Shown piece by piece: positions 9,416 to 18,421 of a DNA stretch of 64,000 nucleotides. Source of the DNA: Novosphingobium sp. ZN18A2. GTDB taxonomy: Bacteria > Pseudomonadota > Alphaproteobacteria > Sphingomonadales > Sphingomonadaceae. Under the pieces are notes generated by a model. That model made no database searches and had not been told where the DNA came from. It saw nothing but the letters and a program-made list of their open reading frames with translations. Numbering within the stretch: position 1 is the stretch's first letter; each line of letters opens with the position of its first letter. A program made the translations under genes and the position numbers. The DNA is taken from positions 434,001 through 498,000 of the forward strand of contig NZ_CP136651.1 in assembly GCF_036784765.1 (NCBI RefSeq), read 5' to 3'.

Positions 9416-10161
9416 GCGGCGCCCCCGGGACTGGCCGCTGCCAGGTCGGCAAGTGCGAAATCGGCATAGGCGTCGCGCGCCCTTTGCCAGTCCTCGCGCG
9501 AAAGGCCGTGCAGCGCGAACAGGCTGCGCTCGACTTCGGCGGCGATCACCGCGAAGGCAACGCGCGCGCGCGATGGAAGCTGTTCGATCCGCCCGATTTC
9601 GCGCGCGGTGCTGGACGGCGCCAGCCATTCGGGCCGCGTATCGGCAATGTGGCCGACGCTGCGCTGGAGCAGCAGGTGCGCGGCTTCGGCAAAGCGCCCC
9701 TCCGCCGCCAGCCGGTCCGCGTCTTCCAGCAGGGCGCGCGCGGCGCCGTGGCCGGGCGTCCATTCGCCCTCCGCCGCATCCGGCGCGGCCTTGCGACGGG
9801 CGAGCAGCCAGGGTTTTGCCAGCATCCACGCGATCCACACCGCGCCCGCGCAAGCCAGCAGCGCCAGCGCGATCTCGATTCCGTTCCAGTGCGCGCCGAC
9901 CGCGCGCATCAGCGGGCCGAACAGCCATTCCAGAAACTGGCCCACCGGCTTCAGCAGGTCCGCCAGAAAGCGCCCGATCGCCTGCAGCCATTCCGGCCAT
10001 TGCGGCGGCGTGTCGGCCTTGTCGGGCACCGGAGCGAACTGGATGTCGTTCATGTGACGCATCGCCCGCCAGGCGGCTTCGCTCCCGGCGGTGGATTTCG
10101 CATCAATGGCAGCGTCGATGGCGCTGGTCGTGGCGGTCACGAACGGTTGGTTGCATGGCAA
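9412..10161 (-). CDS. DUF4129 domain-containing membrane protein
   Basis: 249 residues, first gene of the MoxR operon. A hydrophobic segment lies near residues 97-117 (IEIALALLACAGAVWIAWML). The cytoplasmic C-terminal DUF4129 region contains ADRLAAEGRFAEAAHLLLQR and ends with FALHGLSREDW, both typical. The start is uncertain: ATG 10161 is given, GTG 10140 is an alternative. The next gene upstream on this strand is pheA, 100 bases away, so the operon may have its own promoter in that gap or be read through. Confidence 0.78.
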   Translation of the reverse strand: MPCNQPFVTATTSAIDAAIDAKSTAGSEAAWRAMRHMNDIQFAPVPDKADTPPQWPEWLQAIGRFLADLLKPVGQFLEWLFGPLMRAVGAHWNGIEIALALLACAGAVWIAWMLAKPWLLARRKAAPDAAEGEWTPGHGAARALLEDADRLAAEGRFAEAAHLLLQRSVGHIADTRPEWLAPSSTAREIGRIEQLPSRARVAFAVIAAEVERSLFALHGLSREDWQRARDAYADFALADLAAASPGGAA

Positions 10162-10261
10162 GGGTTACGAAACAAGCACCGCCTCAACCCATTGCGGATA
10201 TTTCCGCGCGCCTGTGCCTGCCGTGCCCGGTGACGCGGCTGGTGACGCGCGTCGTTCCGGC

Positions 10262-11152
10262 TCAGGGCCGGGCGCGTTCCTGCGGATAGGTGCCCAGTAT
10301 CCGCAAGTCCTTGCAGTGGAACGCGAGTTCCTCCAGCGCGCGATCCACCGCCGGATCGCCCGGTGCGCCCACGATATCGGCGAAGAACGCCGTCGCGGCG
10401 AAACTTGCGCCCCGCTGGTAGCTTTCCAGCTTCGTCATGTTCACGCCGTTGGTCGCAAACCCGCCCAGCGCCTTGTAGAGCGCGGCGGGGATGTTCTTCA
10501 CTTCGAACACGAACGTCGTCATCGCCGGGCCGGTGATCGTGGCGGGATCGCGCGGCTCCTTCGCCAGCACCACGAACCGCGTCATGTTGTCGGCCGCATC
10601 CTCCACGTGGTCGGCGATCACGTCCAGCCCGTAAAGCTCCGCCGCGATCTTCGGCGCGATGGCCGCAAGCGCCGGGTCGCCCAGTTCGGCCACATAGGCG
10701 GCCGCGCCGGCGGTATCTGCATAGCTCATCGGCACGATCCCGCGTTCGCGCAGGAAAAAGCGCGACTGGCCCAGCGCCTGCGGATGGCTGTAGGCGCCCT
10801 TGAACGGCCCCGGACCGCTGGCCATCAGCGCGTGGTGGATTTCCATGAAGTGCTCGCCCACGATCGAAAGACCGCTTTCGGGAAGCAGAAAATGGATATC
10901 GGCCACGCGGCCGTGCTGCGAATTTTCAATCGGGATGATCGCGCAGCCCGCTCGCCCGTCCTTCACCGCTTCCAGCGCATCCTCGAATGAAAAGCACGGC
11001 AGGGGCAGGGAATCGGGCAGCGCTTCCATCGCCGCGCGGTGCGAATTGGCGCCGGGCGCGCCCTGGAACGAAACCGTGCGTGAGGGATCGGCCGCTGCCG
11101 CGGCGGCCATTTGTTCGACAAGGCGCAGGGCCGGGGCCGGAAAACTGTGCAT
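10262..11152 (-). CDS. pheA: Prephenate dehydratase
   Basis: Converts prephenate to phenylpyruvate in phenylalanine synthesis. It is a 296-residue monofunctional enzyme without chorismate mutase. The catalytic PDT domain starts with VSFQGAPGANSHRAA and contains the DNMTRFVVL motif (the TRF triad). A C-terminal ACT domain follows (TTFVFEVKNIPAALYKAL, then NMTKLESYQR), the site where phenylalanine inhibits the family. ATG 11152 was chosen because the 35 residues from the upstream in-frame start are not conserved-looking. It diverges from the cytochrome c gene with 134 bases between. Confidence 0.94.
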   Translation of the reverse strand: MHSFPAPALRLVEQMAAAAAADPSRTVSFQGAPGANSHRAAMEALPDSLPLPCFSFEDALEAVKDGRAGCAIIPIENSQHGRVADIHFLLPESGLSIVGEHFMEIHHALMASGPGPFKGAYSHPQALGQSRFFLRERGIVPMSYADTAGAAAYVAELGDPALAAIAPKIAAELYGLDVIADHVEDAADNMTRFVVLAKEPRDPATITGPAMTTFVFEVKNIPAALYKALGGFATNGVNMTKLESYQRGASFAATAFFADIVGAPGDPAVDRALEELAFHCKDLRILGTYPQERARP

Positions 11153-11286
11153 CGCGGGCCGCTTAAGGGCGCCTCTCGCAACCGGCAAGTCCCAAACGCC
11201 CTTGCGCGATAGCGGGGGTCTCATTAGAGCGTGCAAAAATTCGCGCGGGGCCGGCAAGGGGCCGGAGGGACGCAGAGGGGCTGTAG

Positions 11287-12249
11287 ATGGACGACCGTTT
11301 CAACACCATCGCCGGGTGGACGCTGTTCGGCGGGATCGTGGCTTTGGGTCTTTCGACCCTTTCGAGCCATTATTTCGAGGCCGATAAGCATCACCGTCCG
11401 GAAACGATGGGATATGCGATTGCCGGGGTCGAGGCTGAAGGCGGCGGGGCCGCCAAGCCTCTGCCGCTTGCCAACCTCCTGGCGCAGGGCGACGTGGCCA
11501 AGGGCGAAAAGATTTTCGCCAAGTGCAAGGCCTGCCACACCATTGATCAGGGCGCGGCCAACGGCATCGGCCCGAATCTGTGGGGCATCGTGGGTGACAA
11601 CAAGGCCGAAGGCCGCGGCGGCTATGCCTTTTCCGATGCGCTGAAGGCGGTCGGCGGCAAGTGGACGTTCGACGATCTCAACAAGTGGCTGACCAGCCCC
11701 AAGGCCTTTGCCGACGGGACGAAGATGACCTTCGCCGGCATCTCCGATCCGCAGGACCGCGCCGACGTGATCCTGTACCTCAATTCGATGGGATCGAACG
11801 AACCGCTTCCCGCGCCCGAAGCCATTCCGGCGGCTGGTGACGAATCGGGCGGCGAAAAGGCCGTGGCGGTGGTCGGCGATCCGGCGAAGGGCGAAAAGGT
11901 CTTCGCCAAGTGCCGTTCGTGCCACACGATCGACAAGGGCGGCGCCAACGGCATCGGCCCGAACCTCTATGGCGTTCCGGGTGAGCAGATCGCCAACTCG
12001 GCCGATCGTGGCGGTTTCGCCTTCTCCGACGCGTTGAAGGCGCACAGCGGCGACAAGTGGACCGAAGCGAACCTGGACAAGTGGCTGACCAGCCCGAAGT
12101 CTTTCGCGGACGGCACGAAGATGACGTTTGCCGGCCTGCCCAAGGAGCAGGACCGCGCCGATGTGATCGCCTACCTCAATTCGCAGGGCGGCAGCCTGAC
12201 CCTGGGCGGCGGAGACGCGGCCCCGGCGGCGGACGCGGAGAAGAAGTAA
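11287..12249 (+). CDS. Membrane-anchored diheme cytochrome c (two tandem class I domains)
   Basis: 320 residues. An N-terminal uncleaved signal-anchor (about 10-27) is followed by two cytochrome c domains. Heme-binding CxxCH motifs are CKACH (Cys80, Cys83, His84) and CRSCH (Cys209, Cys212, His213). The likely Met ligands sit in FADGTKMTF at 147 and 279. The two domains repeat almost word for word (IGPNL, FSDALK, KWLTSPK, FADGTKMTFAG), showing a recent internal duplication. It probably carries electrons between the bc1 complex and a terminal oxidase at the periplasmic face, like CycM-type proteins; the exact partner is inference. Confidence 0.9.
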   Translation: MDDRFNTIAGWTLFGGIVALGLSTLSSHYFEADKHHRPETMGYAIAGVEAEGGGAAKPLPLANLLAQGDVAKGEKIFAKCKACHTIDQGAANGIGPNLWGIVGDNKAEGRGGYAFSDALKAVGGKWTFDDLNKWLTSPKAFADGTKMTFAGISDPQDRADVILYLNSMGSNEPLPAPEAIPAAGDESGGEKAVAVVGDPAKGEKVFAKCRSCHTIDKGGANGIGPNLYGVPGEQIANSADRGGFAFSDALKAHSGDKWTEANLDKWLTSPKSFADGTKMTFAGLPKEQDRADVIAYLNSQGGSLTLGGGDAAPAADAEKK

Positions 12250-12277
12250 ACGCGCGCGCCGAAAGGCACGATTACGC

Positions 12278-12320
12278 AAAAAGGGCCGGGAAGCACTGCG
12301 CTTCCCGGCCCTTTTCTTTT
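12278..12320 (+). terminator. Rho-independent terminator of the cytochrome c gene
   Basis: A perfect 14-bp GC-rich stem (12281-12294 with 12300-12313) around a 5-base loop. It is flanked by an A run before and CTTTTCTTTT after. It lies about 30 bases after the stop codon. Confidence 0.88.
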
Positions 12321-12416
12321 GTGTGGGTAGTCTCGTTTGTGCAGGCAGGGCGGTGTCCGGCAATCGAAACGGGCAGAGGGTTGCCCCTTTCCGCCGTCGT
12401 TACCCCTTGCTGCGCG

Positions 12417-13079
12417 TCAGCACCCCTTGAAGCCCTGCGCGATCACGTACCATTCGGAACTGCCCTTGCGGCTGGCGGGGGGCTTCGCGTGCTTCACGCT
12501 GGTGAAGTTCTTTTTCAGGATATTGAGCAGCGCGGTGTCCGTCCCACCCGCGAAGACCTTGGCCACGAAAGCGCCGCCGGGCGCCAGCGTGGTGATGGCG
12601 AAGTCCACCGCCGTTTCCACAAGCCCCATCGTGCGCAGGTGATCGGTCTGCTTGTGACCCACGGTGTTCGCCGCCATGTCGGACAGGACAAGGTCGGGCG
12701 GCCCGTCCAGCGCGCCTTCCAGCGCGGCGGGGGCTTCATCGTCCATGAAGTCCATCTCGAAGATCGTCACGCCTTCGATCGGTTCGGTGGGCAGAAGGTC
12801 TATCCCCACGATCCTGGCCTGCGGCGCGCGCTGGCGCACGACCTGGCTCCATCCGCCGGGCGCGATGCCAAGGTCCACCACGCGCTTCGCACCTTTCAGC
12901 AGGCCGAAGCGTTCATCCAGTTCGGCCAGCTTGTAGGCGGCGCGGCTGCGATAGCCTTCGGCCTTCGCCTGCTTCACGTAAGGGTCTGCCAACTGGCGCG
13001 AAAGCCAGCGCGCGGAAGAGGCGGTGCGCTTCTTCGCGGTCTTCAGCCGCTCCCCCGGATTGCGTCCCGACCGGCTCAT
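12417..13079 (-). CDS. rlmE: 23S rRNA (uridine-2'-O)-methyltransferase
   Basis: FtsJ/RrmJ enzyme that methylates U2552 of 23S rRNA during large-subunit assembly. It is 220 residues, family length. The S-adenosylmethionine site VVDLGIAPGGWSQV lies at about 67-80, and the catalytic K-D-K-E tetrad is visible as Lys50, Asp134 (LSDMAANTVGH), Lys174 (FVAKVF) and Glu209 (SSEWY). Its ATG overlaps the stop of the upstream ppx/gppA gene (ATGA), so the two are coupled. Downstream, 97 bases separate it from the convergent cytochrome c terminator. Confidence 0.95.
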   Translation of the reverse strand: MSRSGRNPGERLKTAKKRTASSARWLSRQLADPYVKQAKAEGYRSRAAYKLAELDERFGLLKGAKRVVDLGIAPGGWSQVVRQRAPQARIVGIDLLPTEPIEGVTIFEMDFMDDEAPAALEGALDGPPDLVLSDMAANTVGHKQTDHLRTMGLVETAVDFAITTLAPGGAFVAKVFAGGTDTALLNILKKNFTSVKHAKPPASRKGSSEWYVIAQGFKGC

Positions 13080-14458
13080 GCGCGTTCCTGTCCCTGTCTG
13101 GTTCTGGCCTGCCCCGTATCGGCCGGTTCGGGGGGCGGTTGTCTTGATTTGCGCAGGGCGGCCAGACTGCGTTCGGCATCCCCTTCTGCCGCCATCAGGC
13201 TGCGCAGGATGCCTTCGCGAATGCCCCGGTCGGCAATGCCCAGCCGCGCGGCGGGCCAGAGATCCAGTATCGTTTCAAGGATCGCGCAGCCCGCCACCAC
13301 CAGGTCGGCACGCTCACGGCCGATGCAGGGCAGTCCGGTTCGCTCTGCCGGAGACAGTGTGGCAAGCCGCGCGCTGATTTCGCGCATTGATGCGGATGGC
13401 ACGATCAGGCCGTCCACAGCGCGCCGGTCGTATTGCGGCAGGCCCAGGTGGACGCTTGCCAGCGTGGTTACCGTTCCGCTGGTTCCCAGCAGGCGGATGT
13501 TGTCCTGGTCCACGCCGCGTGCACGCAGGGGCGCGATCCTCCCTTCGAAAGCTTCGAAGCTATCGCGCACGCAGCGGCGCATCCGTTCGTATGCAGTGGC
13601 GCGCGCATCGGGCGAATCGGCAATCGGCCCGATGCTTTCGGTCAGCGAAACGACGCCCCAGGGCACGCTTTGCCAGTCAAGGATGCGGGGCACGGTTTCA
13701 CTGCTGTCGACCAGAACCAGTTCGGTCGATCCGCCGCCTATGTCGAAGATCATCGCCGGGCCTTCGCCGGTTTCCAGCAGGATGTGGCAGCCCAGCACGG
13801 CCAGCCGGGCTTCTTCCTGTGCGGTGATGATGTCCAGCCGAATTCCCGTTTCGCGGTGAACCCGCTGGATGAAGGCATCGCCGTTGGCGGCCCGGCGGCA
13901 GGCTTCCGTCGCCACCGATCGGGCCAGGTGCACCCCGCGCTTGCGCAGCTTGTCGGCACAGACGCGCAGCGCACCCAGCGCGCGGTCCATTGCCGCGTCA
14001 GACAGGCGCCCGGTATGCGCCAGTCCTTCGCCCAGCCGGACCACGCGGCTGAATGCGTCGATCACCACGAAGTGTTCGCCCGATGGGCGCGCGATCAGCA
14101 GGCGGCAGTTGTTCGTGCCAAGGTCGATCGCGGCATAGGCCTGTCGGCCGCGATGCGCGGGTATGTGCCGCGGCTTCTGGCCCGAAGCGCCGGTTTTCGC
14201 CGGAATGTCGATCTTCGTGGGGCCGCCCCCTTTTGCGGGGATCGTATTTTCCGGCGCAGGGGCGCGGCCGGCCGGGGCCGTCCTGTTCCTGTTCTGTCCG
14301 GCGCCGGTTCCACGGGGTGCATCGCGCTTTCCGGAAGACTTTGCCTTGCGGGGCCGATCCTTGGTCCCTGCCATATCCGGATGCGCTTGCCCGCCCCTCG
14401 CCGGCGGTTCGTTGTCCGCCATGTCATGCAATCGCTTATCTTTTCCCGGCCGCGCCAT
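13076..14458 (-). CDS. Exopolyphosphatase / guanosine pentaphosphatase family protein
   Basis: Ppx/GppA phosphatase of the actin-like ATPase superfamily, acting on polyphosphate or pppGpp. The two phosphate-binding motifs are AAIDLGTNNCRLLIA at about 109-123 and MIFDIGGGSTELVL at 236-249. The conserved SVATEACRRA lies between, and the RLLGTSGTVTTLASVHL motif follows. About 107 residues precede the fold and are rich in Lys, Arg, Pro, Ala and Gly with no predicted structure, an unusual basic tail. Starts at 14458 or at later in-frame ATGs (14422, 14371) are all possible. It is coupled to rlmE by a 4-base overlap. Ppx versus GppA cannot be decided. Confidence 0.9.
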   Translation of the reverse strand: MARPGKDKRLHDMADNEPPARGGQAHPDMAGTKDRPRKAKSSGKRDAPRGTGAGQNRNRTAPAGRAPAPENTIPAKGGGPTKIDIPAKTGASGQKPRHIPAHRGRQAYAAIDLGTNNCRLLIARPSGEHFVVIDAFSRVVRLGEGLAHTGRLSDAAMDRALGALRVCADKLRKRGVHLARSVATEACRRAANGDAFIQRVHRETGIRLDIITAQEEARLAVLGCHILLETGEGPAMIFDIGGGSTELVLVDSSETVPRILDWQSVPWGVVSLTESIGPIADSPDARATAYERMRRCVRDSFEAFEGRIAPLRARGVDQDNIRLLGTSGTVTTLASVHLGLPQYDRRAVDGLIVPSASMREISARLATLSPAERTGLPCIGRERADLVVAGCAILETILDLWPAARLGIADRGIREGILRSLMAAEGDAERSLAALRKSRQPPPEPADTGQARTRQGQERA

Positions 14459-14563
14459 CCGCGCCGGTGACTTGCCGACATGCTAGCGAGGCATTGCAGC
14501 GGCGGCAAGGCGCAGCCTGTTGCGTACAAGAGGTAGGCGGAGGAATCGATTGCGCGGGCTTGC

Positions 14564-14590
14564 TTGACTCGGACCGGCATGGGCCATAAA
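14564..14590 (+). promoter_or_regulatory. Candidate sigma-70 promoter of tRNA-Gln
   Basis: TTGACT at 14564-14569 and CATAAA at 14585-14590, spaced by 15 bases, a short but workable spacing. The -10 hexamer ends 13 bases before the tRNA. Matched by eye only. Confidence 0.45.
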
Positions 14591-14603
14591 GGGCGCCCCT
14601 CGT

Positions 14604-14677
14604 TGCCCCGTCGTCTAATGGCAAGACTACGGACTCTGACTCCGTCAATCGAGGTTCGAATCCTCGCGGGGCATCCA
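14604..14677 (+). tRNA. tRNA-Gln (anticodon CUG)
   Basis: 74 bases with the 3' CCA encoded. The acceptor stem TGCCCCG pairs with CGGGGCA. The anticodon stem is ACGGA/TCCGT with loop CTCTGAC, giving anticodon CTG at positions 34-36, which reads CAG. The T arm is CGAGG-TTCGAAT-CCTCG. All four arms fold as expected. Confidence 0.95.
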
Positions 14678-14909
14678 GTTTCTCGCGCCTCACCATGATC
14701 CGGGAATCCACTCCCCAGCCAGGGCATAGCCGGTCAGCGAAGCGCTGTCTGCCATTGACCTTTGCGCATATTGCGTGGAAACCGCCGCGCTTCCTGCCGC
14801 GTTGATCGTATGACCGGAAGGTGTAACCGCCTTCCGGTATTCTGCGCCGAAATCAATGGACAATGGCGCATCCACGGGCAAAGACAGAACAACAGGCAAC
14901 GAGAAAAGA

Positions 14910-15779
14910 ATGACCGAAAAGGAACTCCTCAACCGCAAGTTCTACAAGGCCGAACAGGAAGCCGGCTTCGACGAATCCCACGCCAAGACGACGCCGCAGA
15001 CACAAAGCGCGTCATACAAGCTGGCCTTCCGCGATACCGAGTTCCTGCTGCGCGAAGAACTGCGCCCCGTTCGCTTCCAGCTTGAACTGCTAAAGCCGGA
15101 AATGCTGCTGGACGAGGCGGGCATCGGCTCCACGCTCGTCGTTTATGGGTCCGCCCGCATCCCCGCGCCCGAAGACGTGGACGCCGCGCTGGCAAGCGCG
15201 ACCACGCCCGAACGCAAGGCGCAGGTGGAACGCCTGGCCGCCAAGGCGAAATACTATGCCGAAGCGCGCAAGCTGGGGAAGATCGCCAGCGAATGCGCGG
15301 TGGTGGAAAAGGGCATGCGCCAGTTCGTGATCTGCTCGGGCGGGGGGCCTTCGATCATGGAGGCTGCGAACCGTGGCGCCGCTGACGCGGGGGCCGAATC
15401 GGTTGGCCTCAATATCGTTCTTCCGCACGAACAGGCGCCGAATACCTTCGTGACGCCGCGCCTTTCTTTCCAGTTCCACTATTTCGCGCTCAGGAAAATG
15501 CACTTCCTGCTGCGCGCCCGCGCGGTGGCTGTGTTCCCCGGCGGCTTTGGCACGCTCGACGAATTCCTTGAGCTGCTGACGCTGATCCAGACGGGCAAGA
15601 TGCAGCCGATCCCGATTCTTCTGTTCGGCAAGGAATACTGGAGCCGCGTGATCGATTTCGGGTTCATGGCCGACGAAGGGGTTATCAACCACAAGGATCT
15701 AGAGCTGTTCCATTGGGTCGAGACGGCGGACGAGGCCTGGAAGATCGTCACCGATTTCTACGACGTGGATTGCGACTGA
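14910..15779 (+). CDS. LOG-family Rossmann-fold protein (TIGR00730-like)
   Basis: 289 residues. The lysine-decarboxylase-like/LOG signature PGGFGTLDE is at 210-218 and the nucleotide-binding GGGPSIMEAAN is at 144-154. LOG proteins hydrolyse cytokinin or other nucleoside 5'-monophosphates to free base and ribose phosphate; the present protein has a longer N-terminal part (about 70 residues) than plant LOG, as in the bacterial PpnN-like and 'TIGR00730' groups. ATG 14910 was chosen over 14856 because the extra residues are low-quality. It stands alone between tRNA-Gln and the convergent thiD gene. Confidence 0.85.
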   Translation: MTEKELLNRKFYKAEQEAGFDESHAKTTPQTQSASYKLAFRDTEFLLREELRPVRFQLELLKPEMLLDEAGIGSTLVVYGSARIPAPEDVDAALASATTPERKAQVERLAAKAKYYAEARKLGKIASECAVVEKGMRQFVICSGGGPSIMEAANRGAADAGAESVGLNIVLPHEQAPNTFVTPRLSFQFHYFALRKMHFLLRARAVAVFPGGFGTLDEFLELLTLIQTGKMQPIPILLFGKEYWSRVIDFGFMADEGVINHKDLELFHWVETADEAWKIVTDFYDVDCD

Positions 15780-15798
15780 CGCGACTGCGGAGCGCGAA

Positions 15799-16620
15799 TC
15801 AGGCGCTCCACTTCGCGGCGAAGTCCGCCGCGCACCGGCCGTCCGCATCCAAGGCGGCAAGCGTATCGTAGAACGGCACGCGGCCCATCGCGTGCCCCAG
15901 CGGGCCGTTGCCCCGGCCAATCTTCGGCGCATGGGCAATTGCCTGCTGCACGAAGGCGATGCCCTGTTCAACCGCCAGGTCCACGGGCAGTCCTTCGCCC
16001 AGCCCGGTGGCAATCGCGCTTGCCAGCGTGCAGCCGGTGCCGTGGGTGTGGACGGTATCGATACGCGGAGAGCGGAAGGTCCGGTTGCCGCAGGGGGTGT
16101 GGAGCACGTCCGCAATCTCGTCCCCGTCGGCGTGGCCGCCTTTCACCAGCAGGTTCGCGCACTTCGGGCGCACCGCGTCCAGCCCGCCCAGCGCGGCGAG
16201 CTCCGGCAGGTTCGGCGTCGTTAGCGTGGCCAGCGCCATCAGCCGCTCGAAGGCGGCAACCGTCGCCCCGTCTGCCAGTGCGCTGCCGCTGGTGGAAACC
16301 ATCACCGGGTCGAACACCACCGGCACGCCGATGTCCGTCAGCCGGTCGGCGACGGCTTCGGCAATCGCGGCCGAGCCGAGCATGCCGATCTTCACGGCGT
16401 CCACGCCGATGTCCGAAACGCAGGCATCGACTTGTGCGACAACCATTTCGGGTGACAGCGCTTCAACCGCGGTGACGCCCAGCGTGTTCTGAGCGGTGAT
16501 CGCGGTAATGGCCGTCATAGCATGGCCGCCCAGCATGGTGACGGTCTTGATATCCGCCTGGATGCCCGCGCCGCCGCCCGAATCCGATCCGGCGATCACA
16601 AGGATGCGAGGTATGGCCAT
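15799..16620 (-). CDS. thiD: Hydroxymethylpyrimidine/phosphomethylpyrimidine kinase
   Basis: Phosphorylates HMP and then HMP-phosphate to HMP pyrophosphate for thiamine synthesis. It is 273 residues of ribokinase fold. The substrate motif is GSDSGGGAGIQADIKT at about 11-26, the kinase anion-hole motif HGTGCT is at 193-198, and VKGGH is at 159-163. It begins one base after the stop of the DUF1272 gene on the same strand. No TPP riboswitch is evident upstream. Confidence 0.93.
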   Translation of the reverse strand: MAIPRILVIAGSDSGGGAGIQADIKTVTMLGGHAMTAITAITAQNTLGVTAVEALSPEMVVAQVDACVSDIGVDAVKIGMLGSAAIAEAVADRLTDIGVPVVFDPVMVSTSGSALADGATVAAFERLMALATLTTPNLPELAALGGLDAVRPKCANLLVKGGHADGDEIADVLHTPCGNRTFRSPRIDTVHTHGTGCTLASAIATGLGEGLPVDLAVEQGIAFVQQAIAHAPKIGRGNGPLGHAMGRVPFYDTLAALDADGRCAADFAAKWSA

Positions 16621-16621
16621 G

Positions 16622-16846
16622 TCAGCCCCCGTACTTGCGCGTGGTGGATGCCGGATGGCGTTCCAGCAGCGCCTTGCTGCGTGTGGGCCGGTCCATCAGC
16701 TCGCCGCCGCAGTTGGGGCAGCGGTCGTCCAGCGCCTCCGCGCATTCGGCGCAGAACGTGCATTCGAACGAACAGATAAACGCGCCTGGCGCCTGCGCGG
16801 GCAGGTCCGTTCCGCAGCGTTCGCAATCGGGCCGCATTTCAAGCAT
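16622..16846 (-). CDS. DUF1272 cysteine-rich protein
   Basis: 74 residues with eight cysteines in CxxC-like pairs: Cys8/Cys11, a cluster FECTFCAECAE, and CPNCGGEL. This matches the short DUF1272 family of likely zinc-binding proteins of unknown function. It directly precedes thiD (one base apart) and lies 113 bases downstream of glmM on the same strand. No membrane segment or signal peptide is seen. Confidence 0.82.
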   Translation of the reverse strand: MLEMRPDCERCGTDLPAQAPGAFICSFECTFCAECAEALDDRCPNCGGELMDRPTRSKALLERHPASTTRKYGG

Positions 16847-16959
16847 TTTTGTTTTCCGGCAGTCTGGAGAAGCGTCTCATGCGCTATAGCTTGGCCTGCC
16901 GGGGCGGCACCAGCCCGCCCTGCGGACGTGATGCCAAACCGGAAATGCCGGCGGAAATA

Positions 16960-18297
16960 TCACGCCGCCTTGCGCACCGCTTCGCAGATCGATTCCACCA
17001 CGCGGTGCACCTGCCCCTCGTCGTCGCCTTCGGCCATCACGCGGATCACCGGTTCGGTGCCGGAGGGGCGGATGACAAGGCGACCCTTGCCTGACAGGTC
17101 GGCTTCGGCATCGGCTATCGCCTGCTTCACCTTGGCATCGTCCAGCGGCTTTCCGCCCGAAAAGCGCACGTTCTTCAAAAGCTGGGGCACCGGGTCGAAC
17201 TGGTGCAGCAATTCGCTGGCCGGCTTGCCCGAGGTGACAAGCGCGGCCAGCACCTGAAGTGCGGCGATCGTGCCGTCGCCCGTGGTCGCATGATCGGCCA
17301 GGATCATGTGGCCCGACTGCTCGCCCCCCACGTTGAAGCCGCCCGCGCGCATCTTTTCCAGAACGTAACGGTCGCCCACTGCCGTCCGGACAAGATCGAG
17401 GCCCTGGCCGCCCAGAAACCGTTCGAGCCCCAGGTTCGACATCACCGTTGCCACCACGCCGCCGCCGCGCAAGGTGCCGCGCGCGGCCAGCTGGCTGCCG
17501 ATCAGCGCCATGATCTGGTCGCCATCGACCGTCTTGCCCTTTTCATCGACCACGATCAGCCGGTCGGCATCGCCATCCAGCGCGATGCCGATATCGGCGC
17601 GCACTTCGCTCACCTTGGCCTTGATCGCGTCAAGATGGGTGGAGCCGACGCCCGCGTTGATGTTCTTGCCGTCGGGCTCTACGCCGATTGCGATAACGTC
17701 CGCGCCCAGTTCCCAGAAGGCCGACGGCGTGACGTGATAGGCCGCGCCGTTCGCGCAATCGACCACGATGCGCAGCCCGTCCAGCCGCACCGCATCGGGC
17801 AGCGATGCCTTCACCGCGTGGATATAGCGTCCGCGCGCGTCCTCTATCCGGCGGGCGCGTCCCACTTCGCCCGCGTCGGCAAGCTCAAGCTCGCGGCCCA
17901 GCATCGCCTCGATCGCCAGCTCCGCCTCGTCCGAAAGCTTGAACCCGTCGGGGCCGAACAACTTGATGCCGTTGTCCTCGAACGGATTGTGGCTGGCAGA
18001 GATCATCACTCCAAGGTCCGCGCGCATGGACCGGGTCAGCATCGCCACGGCGGGCGTGGGCATCGGGCCAAGCAGCACAACGTCCATCCCCACGCTGGTG
18101 AAGCCCGCCGTCATGGCGTTTTCCATCATGTAACCGGAAAGGCGCGTGTCCTTGCCGATCACCACGCGGTGGCGGTGGTCTCCCCGCTGGAAATAGGCGC
18201 CGGCCGCCTGGCCTACCTTCATCGCCGTCGCCGCGGTAATCACGCCGGCATTGGTGCGCCCGCGGATTCCGTCCGTGCCGAAGAACTTACGCGTCAT
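16960..18297 (-). CDS. glmM: Phosphoglucosamine mutase
   Basis: Interconverts glucosamine 6-phosphate and glucosamine 1-phosphate on the way to UDP-GlcNAc, needed for peptidoglycan and LPS. It is 445 residues, normal length. The phosphorylated serine is Ser102 in [13 protein letters not shown], the magnesium loop DGDADR is at 241-246, and the C-terminal phosphate loop [11 protein letters not shown] is present. The N-terminus FGTDGIRG is diagnostic for GlmM. It diverges from the SDF symporter with 124 bases between. Confidence 0.96.
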   Translation of the reverse strand: MTRKFFGTDGIRGRTNAGVITAATAMKVGQAAGAYFQRGDHRHRVVIGKDTRLSGYMMENAMTAGFTSVGMDVVLLGPMPTPAVAMLTRSMRADLGVMISASHNPFEDNGIKLFGPDGFKLSDEAELAIEAMLGRELELADAGEVGRARRIEDARGRYIHAVKASLPDAVRLDGLRIVVDCANGAAYHVTPSAFWELGADVIAIGVEPDGKNINAGVGSTHLDAIKAKVSEVRADIGIALDGDADRLIVVDEKGKTVDGDQIMALIGSQLAARGTLRGGGVVATVMSNLGLERFLGGQGLDLVRTAVGDRYVLEKMRAGGFNVGGEQSGHMILADHATTGDGTIAALQVLAALVTSGKPASELLHQFDPVPQLLKNVRFSGGKPLDDAKVKQAIADAEADLSGKGRLVIRPSGTEPVIRVMAEGDDEGQVHRVVESICEAVRKAA

Positions 18298-18421
18298 TGT
18301 GCTCCTTCAGGGCCGTTCCTGCGCGTGAAATACCGTTCCGCATCGCCCGCGCTCCGTTGCCCACTCGCCATTGCCCAGTCGCCATTGCTATGCCGACCTA
18401 TACGACTAATGTCACCGGGAC

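Noticed and set aside
12057..13859. 600-residue plus-strand open frame across rlmE and ppx/gppA
   Set aside because: Arg/Ser/Pro/Ala-rich antisense translation of two well-supported genes; typical shadow frame in GC-rich DNA.
14690..14938. Minus-strand frame with a TTG start and a signal-peptide-like N-terminus (82 residues)
   Set aside because: It overlaps the first codons of the LOG-family gene, lacks a ribosome site and has weak GC3 compared with neighbouring genes.
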